Source: SSC4 sp964642445
GTDB taxonomy: Bacteria; Chloroflexota; Anaerolineae; SSC4; Amarolineaceae
NCBI GenBank assembly: GCA_964642445.1
Contig: CAZXQZ010000100.1
Coordinates: forward strand, 1 to 16,543
Direction: 5' to 3'
DNA: 16,543 nt
This document shows positions 7,933 to 14,670 of this stretch, in pieces. The translations under genes and the position numbers were made by a program. Under the pieces are notes generated by a model that was given only the letters and a program-made list of their open reading frames with translations, made no database searches and had not been told where the DNA came from. Position 1 is the first letter of the stretch; every line of letters starts with the position of its first letter.

Positions 7933-7973
7933 CGAAGCACAAACTTCGGTTCAACACCGGAGTTTGTGCTTTG
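7933..7973 (+). terminator. Hairpin terminator candidate after the hydrolase gene
   Basis: AAGCACAAACTTCGGT (7935-7950) pairs with 7956-7971 across the 5-base loop TCAAC. That gives 16 pairs with one G-U wobble, and two more outer pairs extend the stem to 7933/7973. It begins 12 bases after the hydrolase stop. The T-run after it is short (about three), so it may be a weak intrinsic terminator or an mRNA-end stabiliser. Confidence 0.65.
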
Positions 7974-8056
7974 ATAGACACCCCGGTGACTCCAAACTGC
8001 CAGAAATCGTCCAATCACCGTTGTTTCGGATCCATCATGGCACGAGGAGAGGCGAT

Positions 8057-8857
8057 ATGAACAAGAATATCATCAGACAGGCGATCAATGCGGTCGCCAT
8101 CGTTGCAGCAATCATCCTCAACATTCTGGCCAACGCCCTGCCGCTCAATAACCTGTCGACGGGCGAAATCTCGGACAGCTTTGCGGTCTTTTTTGTACCC
8201 GCCGGTTACGTCTTTGCCATTTGGGGGGTGATCTACGTGGGTCTGATTGCGTTTACCATCTATCAGGCCCTGCCGGCGCAGCGCGTGAACCCGCGCCTGG
8301 TCCGTATCGGTTACCTGCCGGCGCTGAGTGCCGTTGCCAATGCCGTGTGGATTTTCTTGTGGCACTACCAGCAGTTTCCGGCGACGCTGGTTGCGATGCT
8401 GGTTTTGCTGGCTTCGTTGATCTTGACCTACCTGCGCCTCGACATTGGGCGCGCCGCCGTCTCGCGGGTCGAGCGTTGGTGTGTCGACATCCCGACCAGC
8501 ATTTACCTGGGTTGGATCACGGTTGCGACCATTGCCAACGTCACGACGGTGCTCAGTTACCTGGGATGGAGCGGCTGGGGCATCAGCCCGGAGCTGTGGG
8601 CGGCCATCATGCTCGTGATTGCGGCTGTCGTGACCCTCATCGTCGGCCTGACGCGGCGGGATATTGCCTACATGCTGGTCATCATCTGGGCCACAATTGG
8701 TATTGCCGTCAAACATGTGGGCACGCCGCTGGTTGCGACCGCAGCCTGGTTGGTGGCAGCCGTGGTGGGCCTCACGTTGGTGTACGTCGTCTGGCGCACA
8801 AGCATGGGTGGGAAGGGCACGGCTCAGCCGCAAGGCCCGATGCCGGCAGCGCGCTAA
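8057..8857 (+). CDS. TspO/MBR-like tryptophan-rich membrane protein (long form)
   Basis: The product is 266 residues from ATG 8057, preceded by AGGAG at 8045-8049; the in-frame extension to 7925 overlaps the terminator hairpin and is rejected. About eight hydrophobic helices are visible, near 9-30, 48-70, 86-104, 108-127, 145-165, 180-198, 203-220 and 226-246. The FVPAGYVFAIWGVIY stretch (46-60), the WIFLWHY stretch (98-104) and IPTSIYLGWITVATIANVT (145-163) match the tryptophan-rich sensory protein/TspO family. Classical TspO has five helices and about 160 residues, so this belongs to the longer branch. Family members bind porphyrins, sterols or other hydrophobic ligands; the role here is unproven. 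It is probably transcribed on its own because a hairpin separates it from the hydrolase gene. Confidence 0.8.
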   Translation: MNKNIIRQAINAVAIVAAIILNILANALPLNNLSTGEISDSFAVFFVPAGYVFAIWGVIYVGLIAFTIYQALPAQRVNPRLVRIGYLPALSAVANAVWIFLWHYQQFPATLVAMLVLLASLILTYLRLDIGRAAVSRVERWCVDIPTSIYLGWITVATIANVTTVLSYLGWSGWGISPELWAAIMLVIAAVVTLIVGLTRRDIAYMLVIIWATIGIAVKHVGTPLVATAAWLVAAVVGLTLVYVVWRTSMGGKGTAQPQGPMPAAR

Positions 8858-8859
8858 CA

Positions 8860-8878
8860 CGTAGGGCACCGCCCGACG
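8860..8878. terminator. Weak hairpin between convergent genes
   Basis: GGGC/GCCC with loop ACC, flanked by CGT/ACG across one mismatch, lies between the convergent TspO-like and GNAT genes. There is no T-run on either side, so a terminator role is only suggested by position. Confidence 0.25.
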
Positions 8879-8903
8879 ATCATAACAAAGAATCACGCAA
8901 TCA

Positions 8904-9449
8904 TCAACCAGACTTTGAACTGGCCTGCCATTCCTCGCGAAACACGCTCATGACCAGCAAGTCATCGTAGCGGCCGTCGCTCCACACATGGGCACGCAGC
9001 CGGCCCTCTTCGACGAAGCCGCAGGCCCGGTAGGCACCGATCGCCCGCAGGTTACTGGCATGCACGTGCAGCCACACCTTACGAAAGTTGTGATACGCGA
9101 ACGCAACCTTCAACAACAGGTGCACCGCCTCCCGTCCATAACCCTGGCCCCAACAGGCCTTGTCGCCGATGGTGATGCCCAGCTCAGCCGTGCGCGCCGG
9201 GCCGTTGAAGTTGAACAGCGCACACTGCCCAATGAACTGGCCGTCCACTTCGATGGCGTACTGCGTCCCGTCACGCCCGCCCTTGGCCGCGTCCTGGTCG
9301 AACTCCGCCTCCAGGCGGGCCAGTGACTGCGGCATAGGCGGATCACCCCCGCCCGCCAGCTCGACTTCGACGTCGTTGTTGAACGCCCACAGGCGCGGCA
9401 GGTCGTCACGTTCGATGGCGCGCAGACGCACGCGGTCACCCTGGAACAT
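8904..9449 (-). CDS. GNAT-family N-acetyltransferase (RimJ/RimL type)
   Basis: The product is 181 residues from ATG 9449-9447, chosen because GAGGGGA lies 8 bases upstream. An extension to 9521 would overlap the upstream Fe-S gene. The N-terminus MFQGDRVRLRAIERDDL is typical of RimJ/RimL-type proteins. The acetyl-CoA motif A is WGQGYGREAVHLLL (from residue 100), and motif B is SNLRAIGAYRACGF (132-145). It would transfer an acetyl group from acetyl-CoA to an amine, which could be a protein N-terminus, a small molecule or an antibiotic; the substrate is not readable. It starts 13 bases after the Fe-S protein stop and is probably cotranscribed from the promoter at 10838-10866. Confidence 0.88.
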   Translation of the reverse strand: MFQGDRVRLRAIERDDLPRLWAFNNDVEVELAGGGDPPMPQSLARLEAEFDQDAAKGGRDGTQYAIEVDGQFIGQCALFNFNGPARTAELGITIGDKACWGQGYGREAVHLLLKVAFAYHNFRKVWLHVHASNLRAIGAYRACGFVEEGRLRAHVWSDGRYDDLLVMSVFREEWQASSKSG

Positions 9450-9462
9450 CGATTCAATCCCC

Positions 9463-10773
9463 TCAGCCCGCGATCTGTTTCGACGCGCCCGCCGTGGTTT
9501 TGACGCCACCCACGGCGGCATTGAGGAACATCGACTTCAGCGGCTTGACCGCCAGTGCCGCCTTGACCGGTGGCAGCTTTTCCAGCACCTGCAGCACCCG
9601 TCCCAACGCGGCGAAGCCCATGCCCTCGGTGTTGTCGAGAATCAGATCACCCAATTTGCCACGTTCGATGGCCATGGCAACCATGCGATCGAACGTGGTT
9701 TCGGGGGTGTAGACGCGCTGTTCGCGCGGGATCATGTGCATGGCGTCGTGTTTGCACACCGTCTCGCACACGCCGCAGCCCAGGCAGAGATCGGCATCGC
9801 GCACGGCCCAGCGCGGGTGTTTGCGCCCGACCGGCTCGCCGATGACGATGTCGATGGCTTCGACCGGGCAGGCTTTGACGCAGCGGCCACAGCCGTTGCA
9901 GTGCGCCAGGTCGATGTCGCTGATCCAGTTGGAGGTTACGATCGCATTGCGGATGTCGAACGTACGAATTGCGTTCATCATGCCGCAGCAGCAGCCGCAG
10001 CAGTTGCAGATGTAACTGACGTTGTGCTGCACGTTGTCGGCGGTTTGGGCCAGGCCGGCGGCTTTGCACTCACCGAGCAGGTTGATGGCTTCGTCGGTAG
10101 AAATTGGGTCGGCGAGACCGTTGCGAATCATAGCATCGGCGCCGTAATTGAAGCTCATGCACGTGCGCAGGGGACGGTCACACGCATTCTCCAGGTGGGT
10201 ATGGTGATGCCGGCACGCGCACAGCGAAACGCCGATGCGCGTGGCCGATTCGACGATGTGACTGGCCCGTTCCCAGTCCAGGATTTCGACCGAGTCGCCA
10301 TCCGATAGGGCTTCCTCACGCACCAGCGAGCGGCCGATTTGGGTTGGACTGGCGAAGACGGCCCGGGCGAAGCGGTCGTCCTGGAACATGTACTCTTCGA
10401 AGAGCCGTGCCAGTTCGGCCATCGGCAGGTTGTCACGCGTGCGCATGAACGTGTACTCGAAAAAGCCGATGACGACCGGCGAGAGCGTGAAATAGCGTTT
10501 ACCGTCACGCTCGATGTCCAGCACCAGGCCGCGTTCGGCCATGGCGCTGAGTTTGTCGTCCAGCTCGGCGGCTGGCATGTTCAGGCGGCGCGCAAGCTTG
10601 TTGAGCGAGACAAACTGCGTCGGCATCTGGCGGGCGATGTCGGCTTCATCGGGCGCAAAGAGCAGGTGCAGAATCTGCATCAGCGCCGGCGAATCGGGTG
10701 CACCGGTGACGTTGCGGTCGAGCCGCTGCTGCAGCAGGCGGTAGGTGCGATCAGGGTTGGCGAGGTGACCCAT
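9463..10773 (-). CDS. Cysteine-rich multi-cluster 4Fe-4S protein with N-terminal winged-helix-like region
   Basis: The product is 436 residues from ATG 10773-10771, with GGAGA 6 bases upstream. The C-terminal part holds two ferredoxin-type [4Fe-4S] motifs: Cys292, 295, 298, 302 (followed by Pro) and Cys330, 333, 336, 340. A central region adds two unusual Cys sets: CACRHHHTHLENAC with a later Cys (185, 187, 198, 205), and CNCCGCCCG, with six Cys in 256-263. In all there are 19 Cys. The first ~110 residues (LNKLARRLNMPAAELDDKLS) resemble a winged-helix fold, so it could sense redox state or be a domain for partner binding. No membrane segment or signal peptide is visible. The likely role is electron transfer in the cytoplasm. 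The exact partner is unknown; the downstream GNAT gene gives no clear hint. Confidence 0.88.
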   Translation of the reverse strand: MGHLANPDRTYRLLQQRLDRNVTGAPDSPALMQILHLLFAPDEADIARQMPTQFVSLNKLARRLNMPAAELDDKLSAMAERGLVLDIERDGKRYFTLSPVVIGFFEYTFMRTRDNLPMAELARLFEEYMFQDDRFARAVFASPTQIGRSLVREEALSDGDSVEILDWERASHIVESATRIGVSLCACRHHHTHLENACDRPLRTCMSFNYGADAMIRNGLADPISTDEAINLLGECKAAGLAQTADNVQHNVSYICNCCGCCCGMMNAIRTFDIRNAIVTSNWISDIDLAHCNGCGRCVKACPVEAIDIVIGEPVGRKHPRWAVRDADLCLGCGVCETVCKHDAMHMIPREQRVYTPETTFDRMVAMAIERGKLGDLILDNTEGMGFAALGRVLQVLEKLPPVKAALAVKPLKSMFLNAAVGGVKTTAGASKQIAG

Positions 10774-10787
10774 GGTCAGTCTCCATT

Positions 10788-10813
10788 CTACATCGTTTTT
10801 GTGCTACGTCGTT
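10788..10813 (-). repeat. Direct repeat in the leader of the Fe-S operon
   Basis: CTACATCGTT (10788-10797) and CTACGTCGTT (10804-10813) on the plus strand match at 9 of 10 positions and are 16 bases apart. They lie between the transcription start expected near 10831 and the ATG at 10773. They may be half-sites for a DNA-binding protein, though chance cannot be excluded. Confidence 0.35.
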
Positions 10814-10837
10814 CTATGGTGTTGTGAGACTGTTTTC

Positions 10838-10866
10838 ATCATAACAGGTGTTGCATGGGGTGTCAA
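10838..10866 (-). promoter_or_regulatory. Sigma70 promoter of the Fe-S protein/GNAT operon
   Basis: On the minus strand TTGACA (10866-10861) and TATGAT (10843-10838) are separated by 17 bases: a perfect -35 and a 5 of 6 -10. An inverted repeat CTGTT/AACAG (10830-10834 and 10843-10847, 8-base spacer) covers the -10 and start region and could be an operator. The promoter begins about 28 bases after the stop of the LuxR-type gene. Confidence 0.8.
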
Positions 10867-10893
10867 TGTGCGCTGAACGAATGGGGACAGGGA

Positions 10894-13554
10894 TCAAAGC
10901 AAACCCAGGGTGCGGGCGCGGGCCACGGCCTGGGTGCGGCTTTGGGCGTCGAGTTTGCTGTAGATGCGGTGGAGATGGGTCTTGACCGTGCCAACGGTGA
11001 TGAACAGCCGGCCGGCGATCTGTTCGTTGTTCAGGCCAGCGGCCAGCAGGTGCAGAATCTCATGTTCACGATCGGTCAGCGGCTCGCTGAGATCACCGGC
11101 GCCACGCCGGACGGCGGCGGGGGCCGCATCGCCCGGCGCATGTGGGGCCTTGTGGTGGTCACCTGCACACGTGGCTAATAGATGATTGACATAAGTCGAG
11201 GACGGGTTCTGCCGGCGCACGGTGCGCAGCAGCTCTACCAGTGACGGACCTTTGTCCACGAAGGTTCGCACATAACCTTCTGGCTCGGCCATCGCCAGGG
11301 CCTCTTGCAGAAACAGGCTGGCGTTCGAAGGATTGGGCGCTGACAATGCCTGCAGCACACGCACGTCGATCAGGGCGAAGGTCAACCCGGTCTGGCTGAA
11401 CGATTCCCACAGTGGCTGCAGGGCGGCCGCCGCTTGCGTTTGGCGACCCTGCGCCAGAAGCAGATAGACGGGCGTGAGCTGAACACGGGCATGCACCAGG
11501 GAGAGGCCCGGCGAGTATGTGACCTGCTGGGCCCAGAATTCGGCAGCTGGCATGTCACCGTCAGCCAGTGCCAGCATCGCCCAACCAGCCGCCACTTTGC
11601 CGGGGGACATGGGTGCCACGCCTTTGTGCTCCACCAGGTCCTGGGCGCGCGTCAGCGCCGCACGTGCGGCCACGCGCTCACCCTGTGCCAGCCGCACGCG
11701 CGCCAGCGAGACCAGGCAGTCGATCATGACGTCGGTGTTACCGCTGAGCTGGCACAGCTCGCTGCCGCGCGCCAGATGGTCTGCGGCCGCGCCCAGTTTG
11801 TTCCATTCGTAGAACAAGGCGCCCATGACCGAATGCGCCATGGCGGTGGGTGGCAGCTGCCCACCGCTGCCCAGTACCTGGTGGCACAGGTCCGCTGCCC
11901 GATGCAGATGACCGCAGGCAAACTGCATGCTGCCGAGCAGGCCAAGGGCCGTCAGGGCAGCGTAGTCGTTGTGCGCTGCCTGGGCAGTGGCATACGCGTC
12001 GTTCAGGGCCTGCCTGGCTTCGGCCAGCTGACCGCGGGCAATGTAGGCCAGGCCCAGGCTCAAAGCAACCATGCCGCGTGCCATCGCATCGGATGCGGGC
12101 AGGCATTGCAGGGCTTCCTGGGCATAGGCGATTGCCTGCTCGTGCGCCCCGCGTGCCCGCGCCAGGTAGGCCCGCGCAACCAGCAGGTCACCCCGCGCCG
12201 GCCGGTCATCTGCTGCCAGGCTCTCCGCACACACCAGGTTCTTTTCAGCTTGATCGAGTTGGCCCGTGAGCAGGAGCGTCCAGGCTGCGGCGAAACAGAG
12301 CGCCGGGTGCGTTTGCACGATGGTGCGTGGCAGGGCTTGCAGCCAGCCGAGTAAGGTGGTCACCTGTCCCTGCTGCAGCATCCGGGTTGCCAGCTGTGCG
12401 ATGAGCGCAGTGGCGCGTGGCCAGACCTCACCCGCCAGCGCATGCTGCAGGGCATCGAACGGCTGATTTGCCGCTTCGTACCACTGGCTGGCGCGCGCGT
12501 GCAGCTCGGCGATGGTCGGATCGCCGATCAGGCGCAGGCGGTGACGCAGCAGCTCAGCAAAGAGGTGATGATAACGAAACCAGGTACGTGTTGCGTCGAG
12601 AGGCACGACGAACAGGTTGCCCTGTTCGAGGAATGGCAGCAGATTGGCACTATCCGTGCGTTCTGTTACTGCGTCACAGAGCGGGCCGCACATGCGGTCC
12701 AGGATCGAGGTGCGCAGAAGAAAGTCCTGCACCGCGGCTGGCTGCCGGCTCAATACTTCATCGAAGAGAAAATCGAGGATGTAGCGGTTGCTGCCGGCAA
12801 TGGACTGCACAAATTCCTGCACGTCGTCGTGCTCATGCAGCGAGAGAGCGACGAGCTGCAGGCCGGTAACCCAACCCTCTGTGCGGTCTTCCAGGAGTGT
12901 CACTACGGCGGGCGGCAGGTCCAGGCGGGCGGTGCGGCGGAAGAATTCGGCGACTTCCGCAGTATGGAAGCGCAGGTCTTTCTGCCGCAGCTCAACCACC
13001 TGGTGACGCGCACGCAGGCGTGAGATCGGCAGCAGAGGGTCTGCGCGGGTGACGATCACCAGGTGCAGCGGGTGCGGCGGGTGGTCGAGGATGAAGCTCA
13101 CCTGCTCATGAATCACACGATTTGTGATCTTGTGGTAATCATCCAGAACCAGGAAGAAGGGCTGCGTGGTGTGCTCGATATCGTTGAGCAGCGCGCTGAG
13201 CACAATGTCGGTCGCGGGCGGTTGGGGAGAGGTCAGCAGAGTCTGGGCTGTCTGTCCGATGCGGGCATCCACCCGCTGCAGTGCGGCTATGACGTACGCC
13301 AGGAAACGCGCGGGGTCATTGTCGTGCGCGTCGAGCGTCAGCCACGTGACGGGCTGCGGTACCCGGTGCAGCCACTCGGCGACCAGCGTCGTCTTGCCAA
13401 ACCCGGCTGACGCCGACACCAGCGTCAGCTGTCGGGCAAATCCATCGCCCTGGAGCAGATGGGTGTTCAGCACCTGTGCCATATGCGGACGCGGCACGAT
13501 ATCGTGCCGCAGCTGCGGGACGTTCAATTTGGTCGCAAGCAAAAAAGCAGGCAC
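10894..13554 (-). CDS. MalT-like LuxR-family ATP-dependent transcriptional regulator
   Basis: This 886-residue protein starts at GTG 13554-13552. It has an N-terminal STAND ATPase with Walker A ASAGFGKT (48-55) and Walker B FFLVLDD (133-139), a winged-helix region with the family stretch RTEGWVTGLQLVALSL, and a long TPR-like helical section from about residue 380 to 780. A C-terminal LuxR-type helix-turn-helix at 826-886 includes LTDREHEILHLLAAG and ITVGTVKTHLHRIYSKL. This architecture is that of MalT and the LAL regulators: an inducer binds the TPR region, ATP-dependent oligomers form, and the HTH binds DNA. The inducer and targets are unknown. It lies 84 bp downstream of cydB on the same strand and upstream of the Fe-S operon. 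A weak AGGA ribosome site lies 11 bases before the start. Confidence 0.92.
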   Translation of the reverse strand: MPAFLLATKLNVPQLRHDIVPRPHMAQVLNTHLLQGDGFARQLTLVSASAGFGKTTLVAEWLHRVPQPVTWLTLDAHDNDPARFLAYVIAALQRVDARIGQTAQTLLTSPQPPATDIVLSALLNDIEHTTQPFFLVLDDYHKITNRVIHEQVSFILDHPPHPLHLVIVTRADPLLPISRLRARHQVVELRQKDLRFHTAEVAEFFRRTARLDLPPAVVTLLEDRTEGWVTGLQLVALSLHEHDDVQEFVQSIAGSNRYILDFLFDEVLSRQPAAVQDFLLRTSILDRMCGPLCDAVTERTDSANLLPFLEQGNLFVVPLDATRTWFRYHHLFAELLRHRLRLIGDPTIAELHARASQWYEAANQPFDALQHALAGEVWPRATALIAQLATRMLQQGQVTTLLGWLQALPRTIVQTHPALCFAAAWTLLLTGQLDQAEKNLVCAESLAADDRPARGDLLVARAYLARARGAHEQAIAYAQEALQCLPASDAMARGMVALSLGLAYIARGQLAEARQALNDAYATAQAAHNDYAALTALGLLGSMQFACGHLHRAADLCHQVLGSGGQLPPTAMAHSVMGALFYEWNKLGAAADHLARGSELCQLSGNTDVMIDCLVSLARVRLAQGERVAARAALTRAQDLVEHKGVAPMSPGKVAAGWAMLALADGDMPAAEFWAQQVTYSPGLSLVHARVQLTPVYLLLAQGRQTQAAAALQPLWESFSQTGLTFALIDVRVLQALSAPNPSNASLFLQEALAMAEPEGYVRTFVDKGPSLVELLRTVRRQNPSSTYVNHLLATCAGDHHKAPHAPGDAAPAAVRRGAGDLSEPLTDREHEILHLLAAGLNNEQIAGRLFITVGTVKTHLHRIYSKLDAQSRTQAVARARTLGLL

Positions 13555-13600
13555 CGAACGTTGCTTCCTGTATCTTGTGGGTCACTTGCTACGACAGTAG

Positions 13601-13637
13601 CCGTTGATCGAGCGAAATCGATGGTTATGCTCAACGG
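13601..13637 (-). terminator. Hairpin after cydB, possible weak terminator
   Basis: Just past the cydB stop, CCGTTG pairs with CAACGG (13601-13637), and an inner ATCGA/TCGAT stem with a 6-base loop stacks on it, leaving a one-sided bulge. No T-run follows, so full termination is doubtful and read-through from cydAB into the LuxR gene remains possible. Confidence 0.35.
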
Positions 13638-13638
13638 T

Positions 13639-14658
13639 TCAATAACTACCCGGCCCCAGCTGGACGCGGCCACGGAAGATATAGTAGACACCGGCAGTGT
13701 ACAGCAGCACGAACGGCATGCCGATCAGGGCGATGATGAGCATGACGGTGAGGGTATTGGGGGCCGAAGCGGCATTGTAGATCGTCAGGTTATAGGCCGG
13801 GTCGAGTGTCGAGATCAAGAGATTGGGGTACAGGCCGATTGCCGCCGAAAAGAGCAGGCCGGCGATCATGGCTGCCGACAGGATGAAGGCCAGGAAGTAC
13901 CGCCCCCGGCCCACCATCAGCCAGGCCACGAGCACGGCCAGGAGGGCCAGGGCTGGGAAGATCACCAGCCAGGGCTGCTGCAGGTAGCGGTCGCCGATGC
14001 GCTCGTGGAGCAGCACGGTCAGCGCCACGACCAGGGTGTTCAGCACAAAAAAGACGATCATCAGGCGCGGCAGGGCGCGTTTGACCCGCTGCAGCAGGGC
14101 ATCGTCGGCCTTCATGCTCAGGTAGATGGCGCCGTGGGTGGCCAGCATGAACACCGTCGTGATACCGACCAGCAGCGCGTAGGGGTTCAAGAGGTCGAGC
14201 AGGGTGCCGCCGATGTTGCCGGCGGCGTCGAGGAGCACGCCGCGCATGATGTTGCCAAAAGCGACGCCGAGCAGCAGGGCGATCCCCAGCGAAGACCCGG
14301 CAAAGACGACGTCCCACGTGCGGCGCCAGCGGGCCGAGGGGCGTTTGCTGCGGAACTCGATGGCCACCGTGCGCAGGATGAGCACGAGCAGCACGAGCAT
14401 CATGGCCGCATAGAAGCCGGAAAAGAGGGAGGCGTACACCAGCGGAAAGGCGGCAAACAGCACACCGCCACCCAGCACCAGCCAGACCTCGTTACCGTCC
14501 CAAACAGGGCCGATACTATTGAGCATGATGCGCCGTTCTTGATCGTTTTTGGCCAGGAACAGGTGCAGAATGCCAACGCCCAGGTCGAAGCCATCCATGA
14601 TGAGGTAACCGGCAATGATAACGACGAACAGAATGTACCAGACGACATTGAGCCACAT
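13639..14658 (-). CDS. cydB: Cytochrome bd-type quinol oxidase subunit II
   Basis: The product is 339 residues, the usual CydB length. It has about eight or nine hydrophobic helices and the family motifs IMDGFDLGVG (20-29) and GPVWDGNEVWLVL (50-62) near the N-terminus. CydB packs against CydA in the cytoplasmic membrane and stabilises the heme site; in some members it forms a proton or oxygen path. The start ATG 14658-14656 has GAGGTG 6 bases before it and lies 12 bases after the cydA stop, so the two are cotranscribed. No short CydX-like frame follows within the 84 bases before the LuxR gene. The call is secure by sequence motif, length and gene order. Confidence 0.96.
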   Translation of the reverse strand: MWLNVVWYILFVVIIAGYLIMDGFDLGVGILHLFLAKNDQERRIMLNSIGPVWDGNEVWLVLGGGVLFAAFPLVYASLFSGFYAAMMLVLLVLILRTVAIEFRSKRPSARWRRTWDVVFAGSSLGIALLLGVAFGNIMRGVLLDAAGNIGGTLLDLLNPYALLVGITTVFMLATHGAIYLSMKADDALLQRVKRALPRLMIVFFVLNTLVVALTVLLHERIGDRYLQQPWLVIFPALALLAVLVAWLMVGRGRYFLAFILSAAMIAGLLFSAAIGLYPNLLISTLDPAYNLTIYNAASAPNTLTVMLIIALIGMPFVLLYTAGVYYIFRGRVQLGPGSY

Positions 14659-14670
14659 GACATCACCTCA

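Noticed and set aside
7925..8056. N-terminal extension of the TspO-like protein
   Set aside because: It covers the terminator hairpin, and the ATG at 8057 has its own ribosome site and begins the first membrane helix.
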